This document shows, piece after piece, positions 44,026-52,067 of a stretch of DNA of 64,000 nucleotides. Below the pieces are notes generated by a model that had not been told where the DNA came from, did not search any database, and worked only from the letters and a program-made list of their open reading frames with translations. A program made the position numbers and the translations under genes. This stretch comes from Planktothrix sp. FACHB-1365 (lineage in GTDB: Bacteria > Cyanobacteriota > Cyanobacteriia > Cyanobacteriales > Microcoleaceae): the NCBI RefSeq assembly GCF_014697575.1, contig NZ_JACJSC010000002.1:1-64000 (forward strand), written 5' to 3'. Position 1 is the first letter of the stretch. Every line of letters starts with the position of its first letter.

Positions 44026-44946
44026 ATGAGATCAACTTTCCCTTCGACTGCTGTTGTAGACTTTCTAGGTTCTGAAATTGTCCCTGACTACGAAACGGCT
44101 AAAGTCGTAATTTTACCTATCCCCTATGAAGCCACAACCAGCTATCGCAAGGGATGTGAAAATGGCCCTGCTAGTTTATTAGAAGCTTCTCATCAATTAG
44201 AATGTTATGATGAAGAACTTGATCGAGAAGTCTGTTTTGATGCAGGAATTTTTACCCATACTCCGATTGCAGATACTCGCAATGGTAAGAGTATTTCCGC
44301 CGAAGAAATGTTGAGTGTGACTCAACAAACTCTGAAGTCTTTAATTGAAGACCAAAAATTTGTGATTTCCATTGGTGGAGAACATAGTATTACCGCCGGG
44401 GTTGTACAGGGATATCGTCAAGGATATCAAGAACCGTTTACGGTGGTTCAAATTGATGCTCATGGCGATTTAAGACATGAATATGAAGACACAATTCATA
44501 GTCATGCTTGTGTGATGCGTCGGATTGTTAATATGGGATTACCCACTGTTCAAGTGGGAATTCGAGCCATTTGTCAAGAGGAAGCTGATTTAATTAAAGA
44601 GAAAAATTTAACGGTTTTTCGAGCTAGAGAAATGGCGTTTAATCCAGATTGGATTGAACAAGCGATCGCTAGTATTCCTACAGAAAAAGTGTTTTTAACC
44701 ATTGATGTTGATGGGATTGATCCAAGTTTAATTCCTGGGGTAGGAACCCCGGAACCCGGTGGATTAAATTGGTATTCTACCCTCACATTTTTGAGGCGAT
44801 TATTTGAGTCTAAAGATGTGATTGGGTGTGATGTTATGGAATTAGCTCCGGTGGTTGATTCCGTTGTTTCTGAATTTACCGTTGCTAAATTAACCTATAA
44901 ATTAATCGGGTATCAAGCGTTATCAAAGGGATGGATTAAGCCGTAA
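44026..44946 (+). CDS. speB: Agmatinase
   Basis: Ureohydrolase of 306 residues, converting agmatine to putrescine and urea (arginine decarboxylase route). Binuclear Mn ligands appear in ISIGGEHSITAG, VVQIDAHGDLRHEYE, HSHACVMR and LTIDVDGIDPSLIPGVGTPEPGG. A TTG start at 44005 would add seven residues; ATG 44026 (MRSTFPSTAVVDFLGSE) seems better. Related guanidinases or arginases have the same motifs, so the exact substrate is inferred. Confidence 0.87.
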   Translation: MRSTFPSTAVVDFLGSEIVPDYETAKVVILPIPYEATTSYRKGCENGPASLLEASHQLECYDEELDREVCFDAGIFTHTPIADTRNGKSISAEEMLSVTQQTLKSLIEDQKFVISIGGEHSITAGVVQGYRQGYQEPFTVVQIDAHGDLRHEYEDTIHSHACVMRRIVNMGLPTVQVGIRAICQEEADLIKEKNLTVFRAREMAFNPDWIEQAIASIPTEKVFLTIDVDGIDPSLIPGVGTPEPGGLNWYSTLTFLRRLFESKDVIGCDVMELAPVVDSVVSEFTVAKLTYKLIGYQALSKGWIKP

Positions 44947-45127
44947 GCAGGCACAAGGGAGGGGTGGAATATTCCTTCTCCCTCAAGGTAAAAATTTAAT
45001 CGACTCACATCCGATTAGATTTAGAATGAAAAGGGGTGCAGCTACATTACAGGTTAAACCTTTGAGCCACAGAGATGACATCTACTAAATACAATTGCAC
45101 TGTTTTAAGAAGGTGGGAAGACTAACT

Positions 45128-45667
45128 ATGCAGGGTACTTTAATTCCTAGCTACGCTCCAGATTTTGAATTACCAGGAGTTGATGATGAAGTGCATCATT
45201 TAGCTCGTTATTTAGAAGAATATCGAGCCGTTGTTGTTATATTTATGTGTAACCACTGTCCCTATGTTCGTTTCTATTTAAACCGTCTCAAACAGTTGCA
45301 ACAAGAGTATCGGGAACACGGGGTTATTTTAGTGGGTATTAATGCTAATGATGCTAGTCAATATCCCGATGATAGTTTTGAAAATATGAAAATTTTTGCG
45401 GAAGAACAGAAGCTAAACTTTCCCTATATTCGAGATATCACTCAAGAGGTTGCTCACTGTTTTGGAGCCTCTCATACCCCAGAAATTTTTTTATTAGATC
45501 ATGACGGAATTATTCGCTATCGGGGATTAATTGATGATAATCCTTCCTCGGCTGAAGCCGTGACAACCCCTTATTTAAAAAATGCGATCGCTCAACTCCT
45601 GAATCATCAACCCATTACTCCAGAACATACAGACTCGATTGGTTGTTCGATTAAATGGAGACATTGA
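45128..45667 (+). CDS. Thioredoxin-fold AhpC/TSA-like protein
   Basis: From ATG 45128 (MQGTLIPSYAPDFELPGVDD) the protein has 179 residues. The active-site motif is MCNHCPYVRFY (CxxC), followed by GVILVGINAND, a TPEIFLLDHDGIIRYRG block and cis-Pro in HTPEIF. This is the cyanobacterial AhpC/TSA-thioredoxin-like subgroup. It probably reduces thiols or peroxides; the partner is not visible. Another in-frame ATG at 45095 gives a less plausible lead. Confidence 0.85.
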   Translation: MQGTLIPSYAPDFELPGVDDEVHHLARYLEEYRAVVVIFMCNHCPYVRFYLNRLKQLQQEYREHGVILVGINANDASQYPDDSFENMKIFAEEQKLNFPYIRDITQEVAHCFGASHTPEIFLLDHDGIIRYRGLIDDNPSSAEAVTTPYLKNAIAQLLNHQPITPEHTDSIGCSIKWRH

Positions 45668-45680
45668 AGTTGTCGGCTGT

Positions 45681-45708
45681 GTAGAGACGTGCCATGGCAC
45701 GTCTCTAC
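45681..45708. repeat. 28-bp CCATGG-core palindrome (variant G/C)
   Basis: Half-site GTAGAGACGT, then G before CCATGG and C after it, a perfect palindrome 14 bases past the thioredoxin-like stop. It belongs to the family at 17196, 36871 and 47527. Confidence 0.85.
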
Positions 45709-45779
45709 TGGTTGTTGACTGTTGAGTGTCAGCACTCCCAACAATAGTTAACCTGCAACTTGAACTATAAATATCCTGA

Positions 45780-46100
45780 TATGTTGACATCCTCACCGAC
45801 CTGAAGGTACGGTGATTCTTCACCACGCCACTTGTTTAAGGGGGTCGCTGAATGGGGTTGACGCTTCACCGGATGCTGCTATCTTAACGATAGTCTTAAG
45901 CCTTCCTCCACGTCCGTTTAGAGTGTCAGAATGTCCTTCCGCCACTTAAAAGAAAAGATTTAATTTGGAGTGCGTTCAAGGGTAGACTGATACCATTGCC
46001 TTACTTCCGCTTCCCCTTTCTCATCGTCAACCCCGCAGGACTTTCAACCTTGTTATTTGTTTCGGAGTATCTTTGATAGGGTGGGTTTTTTAACACCAAC
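45780..46100 (-). mobile_element. Remnant of an IS200/IS605-type element (tnpB 3' part and right end)
   Basis: On the minus strand the segment ends in GTGGCGTGGTGAAGAATCAC followed by a hairpin, TCACCG(T)ACCT / AGGTCGGTGA (plus 45793-45815), then ATGTCAACAT. This is what I expect for the right-end hairpin and terminal part of IS605-type elements, where the TnpB guide (omega) RNA also ends. Upstream (about 46100-45950) a frame reads ESPAGLTMRKGKRK, a tnpB-like C-terminal scrap with stops. No tnpA or intact tnpB is present. Confidence 0.55.
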
Positions 46101-46248
46101 TTAATTTTAGCACAAAGCCGTCCTAGAAGTTAGGGGTTTTATACCCAATTTTCCGATAACGCCAATGTCTAGGCTAATAGTAACGATAAACCCACTTCGT
46201 TAACGAAAATTGGCGATGTTGATTACTACAGAAGCTATGGGAGTATAA

Positions 46249-46977
46249 ATGGGAACAGCGTACAAACGCATTTTACTAAAATTGAGTGGCGAAGCTTTAA
46301 TGGGAGATTTGGGCTATGGCATTGATCCAGCCGTCGTTCAAGATATTGCCCAAGAAGTCGCCGAAGTTGTCAATATGGGCGTACAAGTCGCCATTGTAGT
46401 CGGAGGCGGTAACATTTTTAGAGGGGTAAAAGCCGCCGCTGGGGGAATGGATCGAGCAACAGCCGATTATGTCGGAATGATTGCGACCGTAATGAATTCC
46501 ATCACCTTGCAAGATGCTTTAGAACAAATTGGAGTTCCGACCCGGGTACAAACGGCGATCGCCATGCAGGAAATTGCCGAACCTTATATCAGACGCAAAG
46601 CCATTCGCCACCTAGAACTTAATCGGGTGGTTATTTTTGGGGCGGGTTCAGGGAATCCTTTTTTCACAACGGATACAACCGCAGCATTACGAGCGGCGGA
46701 AATTGATGCCGAAGTGATTTTCAAAGCCACCAAGGTAGATGGTATTTATGACAGTGATCCGAAAAAGAACCCAGACGCAAAACGTTACAAAACATTGACC
46801 TACGGCTACGTTCTCACCCATGATTTACGGGTAATGGACAGTACAGCCATTGCGCTGTGCAAAGAAAATAATATCCCTATTATTGTATTTGACCTGACTG
46901 TCCGGGGAAATATTAGCCGTGCGGTGAGTGGTGAACCTGTTGGAACCTTAGTAGGAGGTTTGTGTGAAGTTACCTGA
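46249..46977 (+). CDS. pyrH: UMP kinase
   Basis: Hexameric bacterial UMP kinase of 242 residues, making UDP from UMP. Blocks are [50 protein letters not shown] and [18 protein letters not shown], all complete. Its last 14 bases overlap the start of frr, the common pyrH-frr translational coupling in bacteria. Confidence 0.97.
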   Translation: MGTAYKRILLKLSGEALMGDLGYGIDPAVVQDIAQEVAEVVNMGVQVAIVVGGGNIFRGVKAAAGGMDRATADYVGMIATVMNSITLQDALEQIGVPTRVQTAIAMQEIAEPYIRRKAIRHLELNRVVIFGAGSGNPFFTTDTTAALRAAEIDAEVIFKATKVDGIYDSDPKKNPDAKRYKTLTYGYVLTHDLRVMDSTAIALCKENNIPIIVFDLTVRGNISRAVSGEPVGTLVGGLCEVT

Positions 46978-47512
46978 AGTTGAAGATCACATGAATAAGG
47001 CGCTGGAAGCAACTCAGCGAGCCTTTAATACAATTCGGACTGGCCGAGCCAATACCAGTTTATTGGATCGAATTACAGTGGAATATTATGGCAGTCCCAT
47101 GCCTTTAAAAGCCGTGGCGAATATTAGCACCCCCGATGCCACCACCATTGCGATTCAGCCTTTTGAACGCAATATGCTTAATATCGTTGAAAAAGCGATT
47201 TTACTTTCTGATATTGGGTTAACACCCAATAACGATGGTTCTATTATTCGTCTGAATATCCCCTCCTTAACCACTGAACGACGGAAAGAATTAGTCAAAC
47301 AAGTGGCTAAATTAGCTGAAGAAGGGAAAGTCGCGGTCAGAAATATTCGTCGGGATGCCATTGACTCTGTACGGAAACAAGAAAAAAGTAGCGAACTCTC
47401 TAAAGACGAAGCGGCTGATTTACAAGACTCCGTTCAGAAACTCACAGATAAATACATTGCTAAAATCGACGAAGCCTTAGCAGCCAAAGAAAAAGACATC
47501 ACGACTGTTTAA
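46964..47512 (+). CDS. frr: Ribosome recycling factor
   Basis: RRF, 182 residues, splits post-termination ribosomes with EF-G. It begins at GTG 46964 inside pyrH ([20 protein letters not shown]), with [21 protein letters not shown] and the helical end [21 protein letters not shown]. The gene overlaps pyrH by 14 bases. A CCATGG palindrome lies 14 bases after its stop and may end the pyrH-frr transcript. Confidence 0.96.
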   Translation: MKLPEVEDHMNKALEATQRAFNTIRTGRANTSLLDRITVEYYGSPMPLKAVANISTPDATTIAIQPFERNMLNIVEKAILLSDIGLTPNNDGSIIRLNIPSLTTERRKELVKQVAKLAEEGKVAVRNIRRDAIDSVRKQEKSSELSKDEAADLQDSVQKLTDKYIAKIDEALAAKEKDITTV

Positions 47513-47526
47513 CCTCGGTTGACTGT

Positions 47527-47554
47527 GTAGAGACGTACCATGGTACGTCTCTAC
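47527..47554. repeat. 28-bp CCATGG-core palindrome (variant A/T)
   Basis: Half-site GTAGAGACGT, then A before CCATGG and T after, directly downstream of frr. Perfect palindrome; see the family at 17196, 36871 and 45681. Confidence 0.85.
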
Positions 47555-47597
47555 TGACTATTAACAGTTAACAGAGAACATAATCCCTAAAATACCC

Positions 47598-48695
47598 ATG
47601 ACAACGATGTTTGACTGTATTATTGTTGGTGCTGGCCCAGCAGGAGGAGCAGCAGCCTATCATTTAGCAAAACGGGGACGTTCCGTGTTAATTTTGGAAC
47701 GATCAGCCTTTCCGCGCTTAAAACCTTGTGGTGGGGGTGTTTCTCCTGCGATCGCCCAATGGTTTGATTTTGATTTTAGTCCGGCTATTTCCACAACCGT
47801 TGAGCGAATTCGCTATACCTGGCAATTAGATGATGCGGTGGAATCAGAAATTCCCACTCCGATGTGGATGGTGCGGCGAGACGTTTTCGATCAGTTTTTA
47901 GTGGATCAAGCTAAAGGTCAGGGGGCGCAACTACAAGATAATACGGAAGTCACAGGGATTCAATTTAAAAGCGATCATTGGCAAGTGAACACCGCCACTG
48001 AACCCTTAACGGCGCGATATTTAATTGGGGCTGATGGCGCCAAAGGTTCCATGGCAAAATGGTTAGGTTTGAAACAGTCTAAACTGCGTCAAAGTCAATT
48101 TATGGAGGTGGCTACAACTCAACCGTTGCTACCGAGTTTTGAGTTTGGTCTGGTGAAAAATGGCAGTATTTGGGGGTTCCCGAAAGCTGATGGTTATTCC
48201 CTCAGTATTGCTACCTTTATCGGGGGAGAACCCAAAGATCTCAATAAAGACTTACTGAATTATTCAGCTAAAGCAGGTTTAGGGAATTCGACAATTTATC
48301 AGCATCCCCTGTGTCTCTGGGATGGAGATAAAACCCTCCATACCCAAAATGCCCTAATTGCAGGGGAAGCCGCCAGTTTAGTTGACCCGTTATCGGCGGA
48401 GGGGATTCGTCCTTCTATTCTCAGTGGGGTCAAAGCCGCAGAAGCGATTGATCAAGCTTTAGGGGGTGTGGGTAATGCCTTAGAACGCTATACCCAAACG
48501 ATGAAGGAAGAATGGGGTTCCGATATGGTTTGGGCTGGACGTTTAGCGGGTGCATTTTATCGGTTCCCGAAAGTGGCTTATAAAGCTGGGGTGAAAATGC
48601 CCGTCGCCACGAAAGTAATGAGTAAAATTTTCTGTGGTCAACTGCGGTATGGGGATATTGCGAATAAAGCCATTAAACAATTAATGCCATTCTAA
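47598..48695 (+). CDS. Geranylgeranyl reductase family FAD enzyme
   Basis: A 365-residue flavoprotein. The FAD fold CIIVGAGPAGGAAAYHLAKRG (residues 6-26) is followed by FPRLKPCGGGVSPAI and the late GEAASLVDPLSAEGIRPSILSG block of the ChlP/digeranylgeranyl reductase family. It probably reduces an isoprenoid chain of a lipid or pigment. ChlP itself is usually longer (about 400), so I call this a family paralogue. It follows frr by 85 bases and may be in the same transcript. Confidence 0.82.
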   Translation: MTTMFDCIIVGAGPAGGAAAYHLAKRGRSVLILERSAFPRLKPCGGGVSPAIAQWFDFDFSPAISTTVERIRYTWQLDDAVESEIPTPMWMVRRDVFDQFLVDQAKGQGAQLQDNTEVTGIQFKSDHWQVNTATEPLTARYLIGADGAKGSMAKWLGLKQSKLRQSQFMEVATTQPLLPSFEFGLVKNGSIWGFPKADGYSLSIATFIGGEPKDLNKDLLNYSAKAGLGNSTIYQHPLCLWDGDKTLHTQNALIAGEAASLVDPLSAEGIRPSILSGVKAAEAIDQALGGVGNALERYTQTMKEEWGSDMVWAGRLAGAFYRFPKVAYKAGVKMPVATKVMSKIFCGQLRYGDIANKAIKQLMPF

Positions 48696-49058
48696 AGCCA
48701 TCCAAACAACTGCCAATCCCTGGAAAAACCGGGTTTCTGATCACCAGGAACCCGATTTTTATATCCGGTCGTGTTGGTGAGTACACTACGTTATAGTCCC
48801 TATTCATCATTCATCATTCGTAATTCCTAATTCCTAATTCCTAATTCCCTGTTCCCTAGCCAACAAAAAACTATTGATTCGGTATAAAATAGAACTGTTT
48901 TCAAGGACGCATCATCCCACCCCAAGGAAGATAATTTGAGATCAAGGTTAGGGGAAAAAATTAAATAGTCTGTTTCGCTGTGAACACTCAAATATCTTGA
49001 GTGCTGTTTTTTTCATTATCTCAGTGAAGCTTGAAAAAGCTTGCTATAGGACAAGATC
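48696..49058. other. Intergenic region with repeats and a terminator
   Basis: It holds a GAAACCGGGTTTCT copy (about 48725), simple repeats of TAATTCC (about 48815-48850) and a terminator at 48985-49014. No gene is seen. The upstream region of the first histidine kinase lies after the terminator, so that gene has about 45 bases of its own leader. Confidence 0.5.
48985..49014 (+). terminator. Intrinsic terminator before the first GAF kinase
   Basis: CACTCAA / TTGAGTG stem with an ATATC loop, followed by CTGTTTTTTT on the plus strand. It could end the transcript of the reductase gene or of an unseen short RNA in the preceding 250 bases. Confidence 0.7.
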
Positions 49059-51863
49059 ATGAATGGGCTGGAAAATACACAACAACTTCAATCTCAATTA
49101 GATCAACAGGTTTTACTGTATCGGATTACGAACCGGATTCGACAATCCCTAGACTTACCCGGTATTTTAACAGCCACCGTTGCCGAAATCCGTTCATTTC
49201 TAGGAACGGATCGGATTATGATTTATGAATTTAGTCCCGATGGCAGTGGGGAAGTGGTAGCAGAAGCTCGGTTTGGAGATCGCCTCCCGTCCTTATTGGG
49301 ATTACATTTTCCCGCCGATGATATTCCTGCTTATACCCGTGAAATGTATTGTTCCCTCCGTCAACGTACCATTGTGAATGTCGCTGGGGGAACAATGGGG
49401 ATCAGTCAGCATTTAGAAGAGACTGGAACCTCATCGGGGATTGATTATCGCACCCTTGATCCCTGTCATCAAACTTATTTAACCGCTATGGGGGTAGAGG
49501 CTTCTCTGGTGGTTCCGATTTTACTCCATCCCCTCAATCCGGTTAGTTCTGAGAAACCTAAGCTTTGGGGATTATTAGTCTCCCATCACGCCGAACCTCA
49601 ATCTATTTCTGAATCCGATATCCACCTTGTCCAGTTATTAGTTGATCAACTGGCCATTGCTATTGCTCAGGCAAATTTACTCAGTGAAACCCAGCAACAA
49701 GCCCAACAGGAAGCCACGATTAACACCGTTGTGTCTCTCCTCCATGAACGTCCCACCATTGAACTGTTAGCGGCTTTAGAAGCAACAGTAAAAGCGTTGC
49801 AAGGGGTGGGAGGACGGCTGTATATTCAACCCAATGCACCCCATCCCCCGGAAGTCTTTACCTGGGGGAAACAGCCCCATCCTCCTGATGGAATTCCTTC
49901 AGGGATTTTAGAAGAACATCCGTTGTGGCAACATTGGTTAACCAATGGTTATGGAACCTCCTCCCATACAAACCCTACCCCAAATCCAGCCTTATCTGCT
50001 TGGGTAATTACGGATGTTTATAAAGAACCTCAATGGCGAGTCTTGCTCCGCAATTTTCAATCAACACCGATTCGAGGAATATTAGTTTTACCGATTCAAT
50101 ATCGTCAACAATTATTAGGGGTTTTGACAATTTTTCGGGACGAAATTGATACCGAAACCCTTTGGGCGGGAGAATTTGACCCTAGTGTCAAACAAATGAT
50201 GCCTCGACAGTCCTTTGAAATTTGGCGAGAATCTAAACAAGGTCAAGCTCAACCTTGGACAGAAGCAGAATTAACCTTAGCCAAAGCATTAATTCATCAA
50301 TTTGCAATGGCTATTCAACAATATCAATTATATCAAGAAGTTCAGAGTTTAAACCTGAATTTAGAGGAGCAAATTGATGAACGAACCAATCAACTGAAAC
50401 GAGCTTTAGATTTTGCTAAAACTTTAGAACGAATTACGGATCAAATTCGTCGAACGTTAGATTTAAAAACTACATTGTCGTGTTTAGTCCGAGAAGTTAG
50501 AGCCTTATTAGATACGGATCGGGTCGTTATTTATAAACTGATCAATCAGCAGGCCGGAGAAGTCGTATTTGAAGATCGGCGAGACTCCATTCGTTCCATT
50601 GTCGGGATGCAAACACCGGAAGATTGTTTTCCCGAAGACATGGTGATGCTCTATCGAGAAGGACGAATGAGAGCAATTTGTGATGTTTATAATGAAAATT
50701 TAGCGCTGTGTCATCAGGAATTTTTAGAAAGTTTGGGGGTGCGGGCTAATTTAATTGTTCCCATTAACCAAGAATTGAAGATCTGGGGATTATTAATTGC
50801 CCATGAATGTACCCATCCTCGCAATTGGGAAACTGAGGAATTGGATATTTTAAAACAATTAGCCGATCAAGCTGCGATCGCCATTGCTCAAGCTGAATTG
50901 TATGAACAAAGCCGCAAAGCTGCCAAAAATGAACAAGCCAAAGCTGAACAACTCACTCATACCCTCAATGAGCTCCAAAAAACCCAAAGTCAACTAATTC
51001 AAACGGAAAAAATGCTCAGTTTGGGGCGATTAGTTGCGGGGATGGCCCATGAAATTAATAATCCAATTAATTTTATCTTTGGTAATTTACTATATGCCAG
51101 TGAATATACCCAGAATTTATTAAATCTAATACAACTTTATCAACGCTATTATCCCTATCCAAACTCGGAAATTGTTAACTATATTAGTACCATTGAGTTA
51201 GATTTTATTGCCAAAGATCTGCCTAAAATTTTGGAATCTATGCAAAGTGGAGCCGATCGCATTCGTCAATTAGTGTTATCCCTTCGCAATTTTGCCCGAC
51301 TCGATCAAGCGGATTTAAAATTTGTTGATCTCCATGAAGGAATTGAAAGTACATTATTGCTGTTACAACATCGTCTCAACATTAATTCCGACGCTCCCGA
51401 AATTCAAGTTAAGCGACAGTATGGCAACCTTCCGGCGGTGGAATGTTATGCCAGTCTCTTAAATCAAGTTTTTATGAATATTCTCAGTAATGCCATTGAT
51501 GCGTTAGCATTTAAAACACAAGGATCGAATCAGAATTTTTCCACCTCTGAACAGACACAACCCTGCTTAGAGATTCGTACCGCTTTGAGGGATGAAATTA
51601 CAGCTTTACCGAAAATTGTGATCTCGATCATTGACAATGGTACAGGGATTCCTAACGCATTACTTCCCCATATCTTTGATCCGTTTTTTACCACAAAACC
51701 TGTGGGCCAAGGAACAGGGTTAGGATTATCTATCAGTTATCAAATTATTGTTGAAAAACATAAAGGATCGCTGAAATGCCTTTCTCACTGGGGACTTGGA
51801 ACCGAATTTAAAATTGAAATTCCCTTGCGACAATCTCTTCCTGATGTTACCCTCAATTCCTAA
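49059..51863 (+). CDS. Multi-GAF histidine kinase with predicted bilin-binding domains
   Basis: A 934-residue soluble sensor kinase. GAF1 (about 20-205) is phytochrome-like, with FPADDIPAYTREMY (DIP at 88-90) and the chromophore-type Cys136 in LDPCHQTYLTAMG; no PAS or PHY domain flanks it. GAF2 (about 225-430) is divergent, without a Cys-His. GAF3 (about 455-625) is cyanobacteriochrome-like, with Cys551 in ALCHQEFLESLGVRANLIVP and a second Cys523 in EDCF, where Glu replaces the Asp of the DXCF motif. A coiled coil leads to the phosphoacceptor His664 (AGMAHEINNPINF) and the ATPase (NAIDAL, DNGTGIP, GTGLGLSIS). No response regulator follows directly; the next gene is a second kinase of this type. 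Confidence 0.88.
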   Translation: MNGLENTQQLQSQLDQQVLLYRITNRIRQSLDLPGILTATVAEIRSFLGTDRIMIYEFSPDGSGEVVAEARFGDRLPSLLGLHFPADDIPAYTREMYCSLRQRTIVNVAGGTMGISQHLEETGTSSGIDYRTLDPCHQTYLTAMGVEASLVVPILLHPLNPVSSEKPKLWGLLVSHHAEPQSISESDIHLVQLLVDQLAIAIAQANLLSETQQQAQQEATINTVVSLLHERPTIELLAALEATVKALQGVGGRLYIQPNAPHPPEVFTWGKQPHPPDGIPSGILEEHPLWQHWLTNGYGTSSHTNPTPNPALSAWVITDVYKEPQWRVLLRNFQSTPIRGILVLPIQYRQQLLGVLTIFRDEIDTETLWAGEFDPSVKQMMPRQSFEIWRESKQGQAQPWTEAELTLAKALIHQFAMAIQQYQLYQEVQSLNLNLEEQIDERTNQLKRALDFAKTLERITDQIRRTLDLKTTLSCLVREVRALLDTDRVVIYKLINQQAGEVVFEDRRDSIRSIVGMQTPEDCFPEDMVMLYREGRMRAICDVYNENLALCHQEFLESLGVRANLIVPINQELKIWGLLIAHECTHPRNWETEELDILKQLADQAAIAIAQAELYEQSRKAAKNEQAKAEQLTHTLNELQKTQSQLIQTEKMLSLGRLVAGMAHEINNPINFIFGNLLYASEYTQNLLNLIQLYQRYYPYPNSEIVNYISTIELDFIAKDLPKILESMQSGADRIRQLVLSLRNFARLDQADLKFVDLHEGIESTLLLLQHRLNINSDAPEIQVKRQYGNLPAVECYASLLNQVFMNILSNAIDALAFKTQGSNQNFSTSEQTQPCLEIRTALRDEITALPKIVISIIDNGTGIPNALLPHIFDPFFTTKPVGQGTGLGLSISYQIIVEKHKGSLKCLSHWGLGTEFKIEIPLRQSLPDVTLNS

Positions 51864-52067
51864 ATCGCAAAATTGAGATACGCTAGGATAAGCATTTTTT
51901 AACCCATATACGGAGGTCAAATCAATGATTTAAAACTCAATTTTTGTCTTATAAAAGCAGGGATCAACTTTCTTGAATATCATCAATGTGATCCTGTCTC
52001 AGGTTCGTTAAATTTCGGAGAAATTCAATTTTTTAGAATAACTTAACATCATTTTAGGCGCGAGTGT

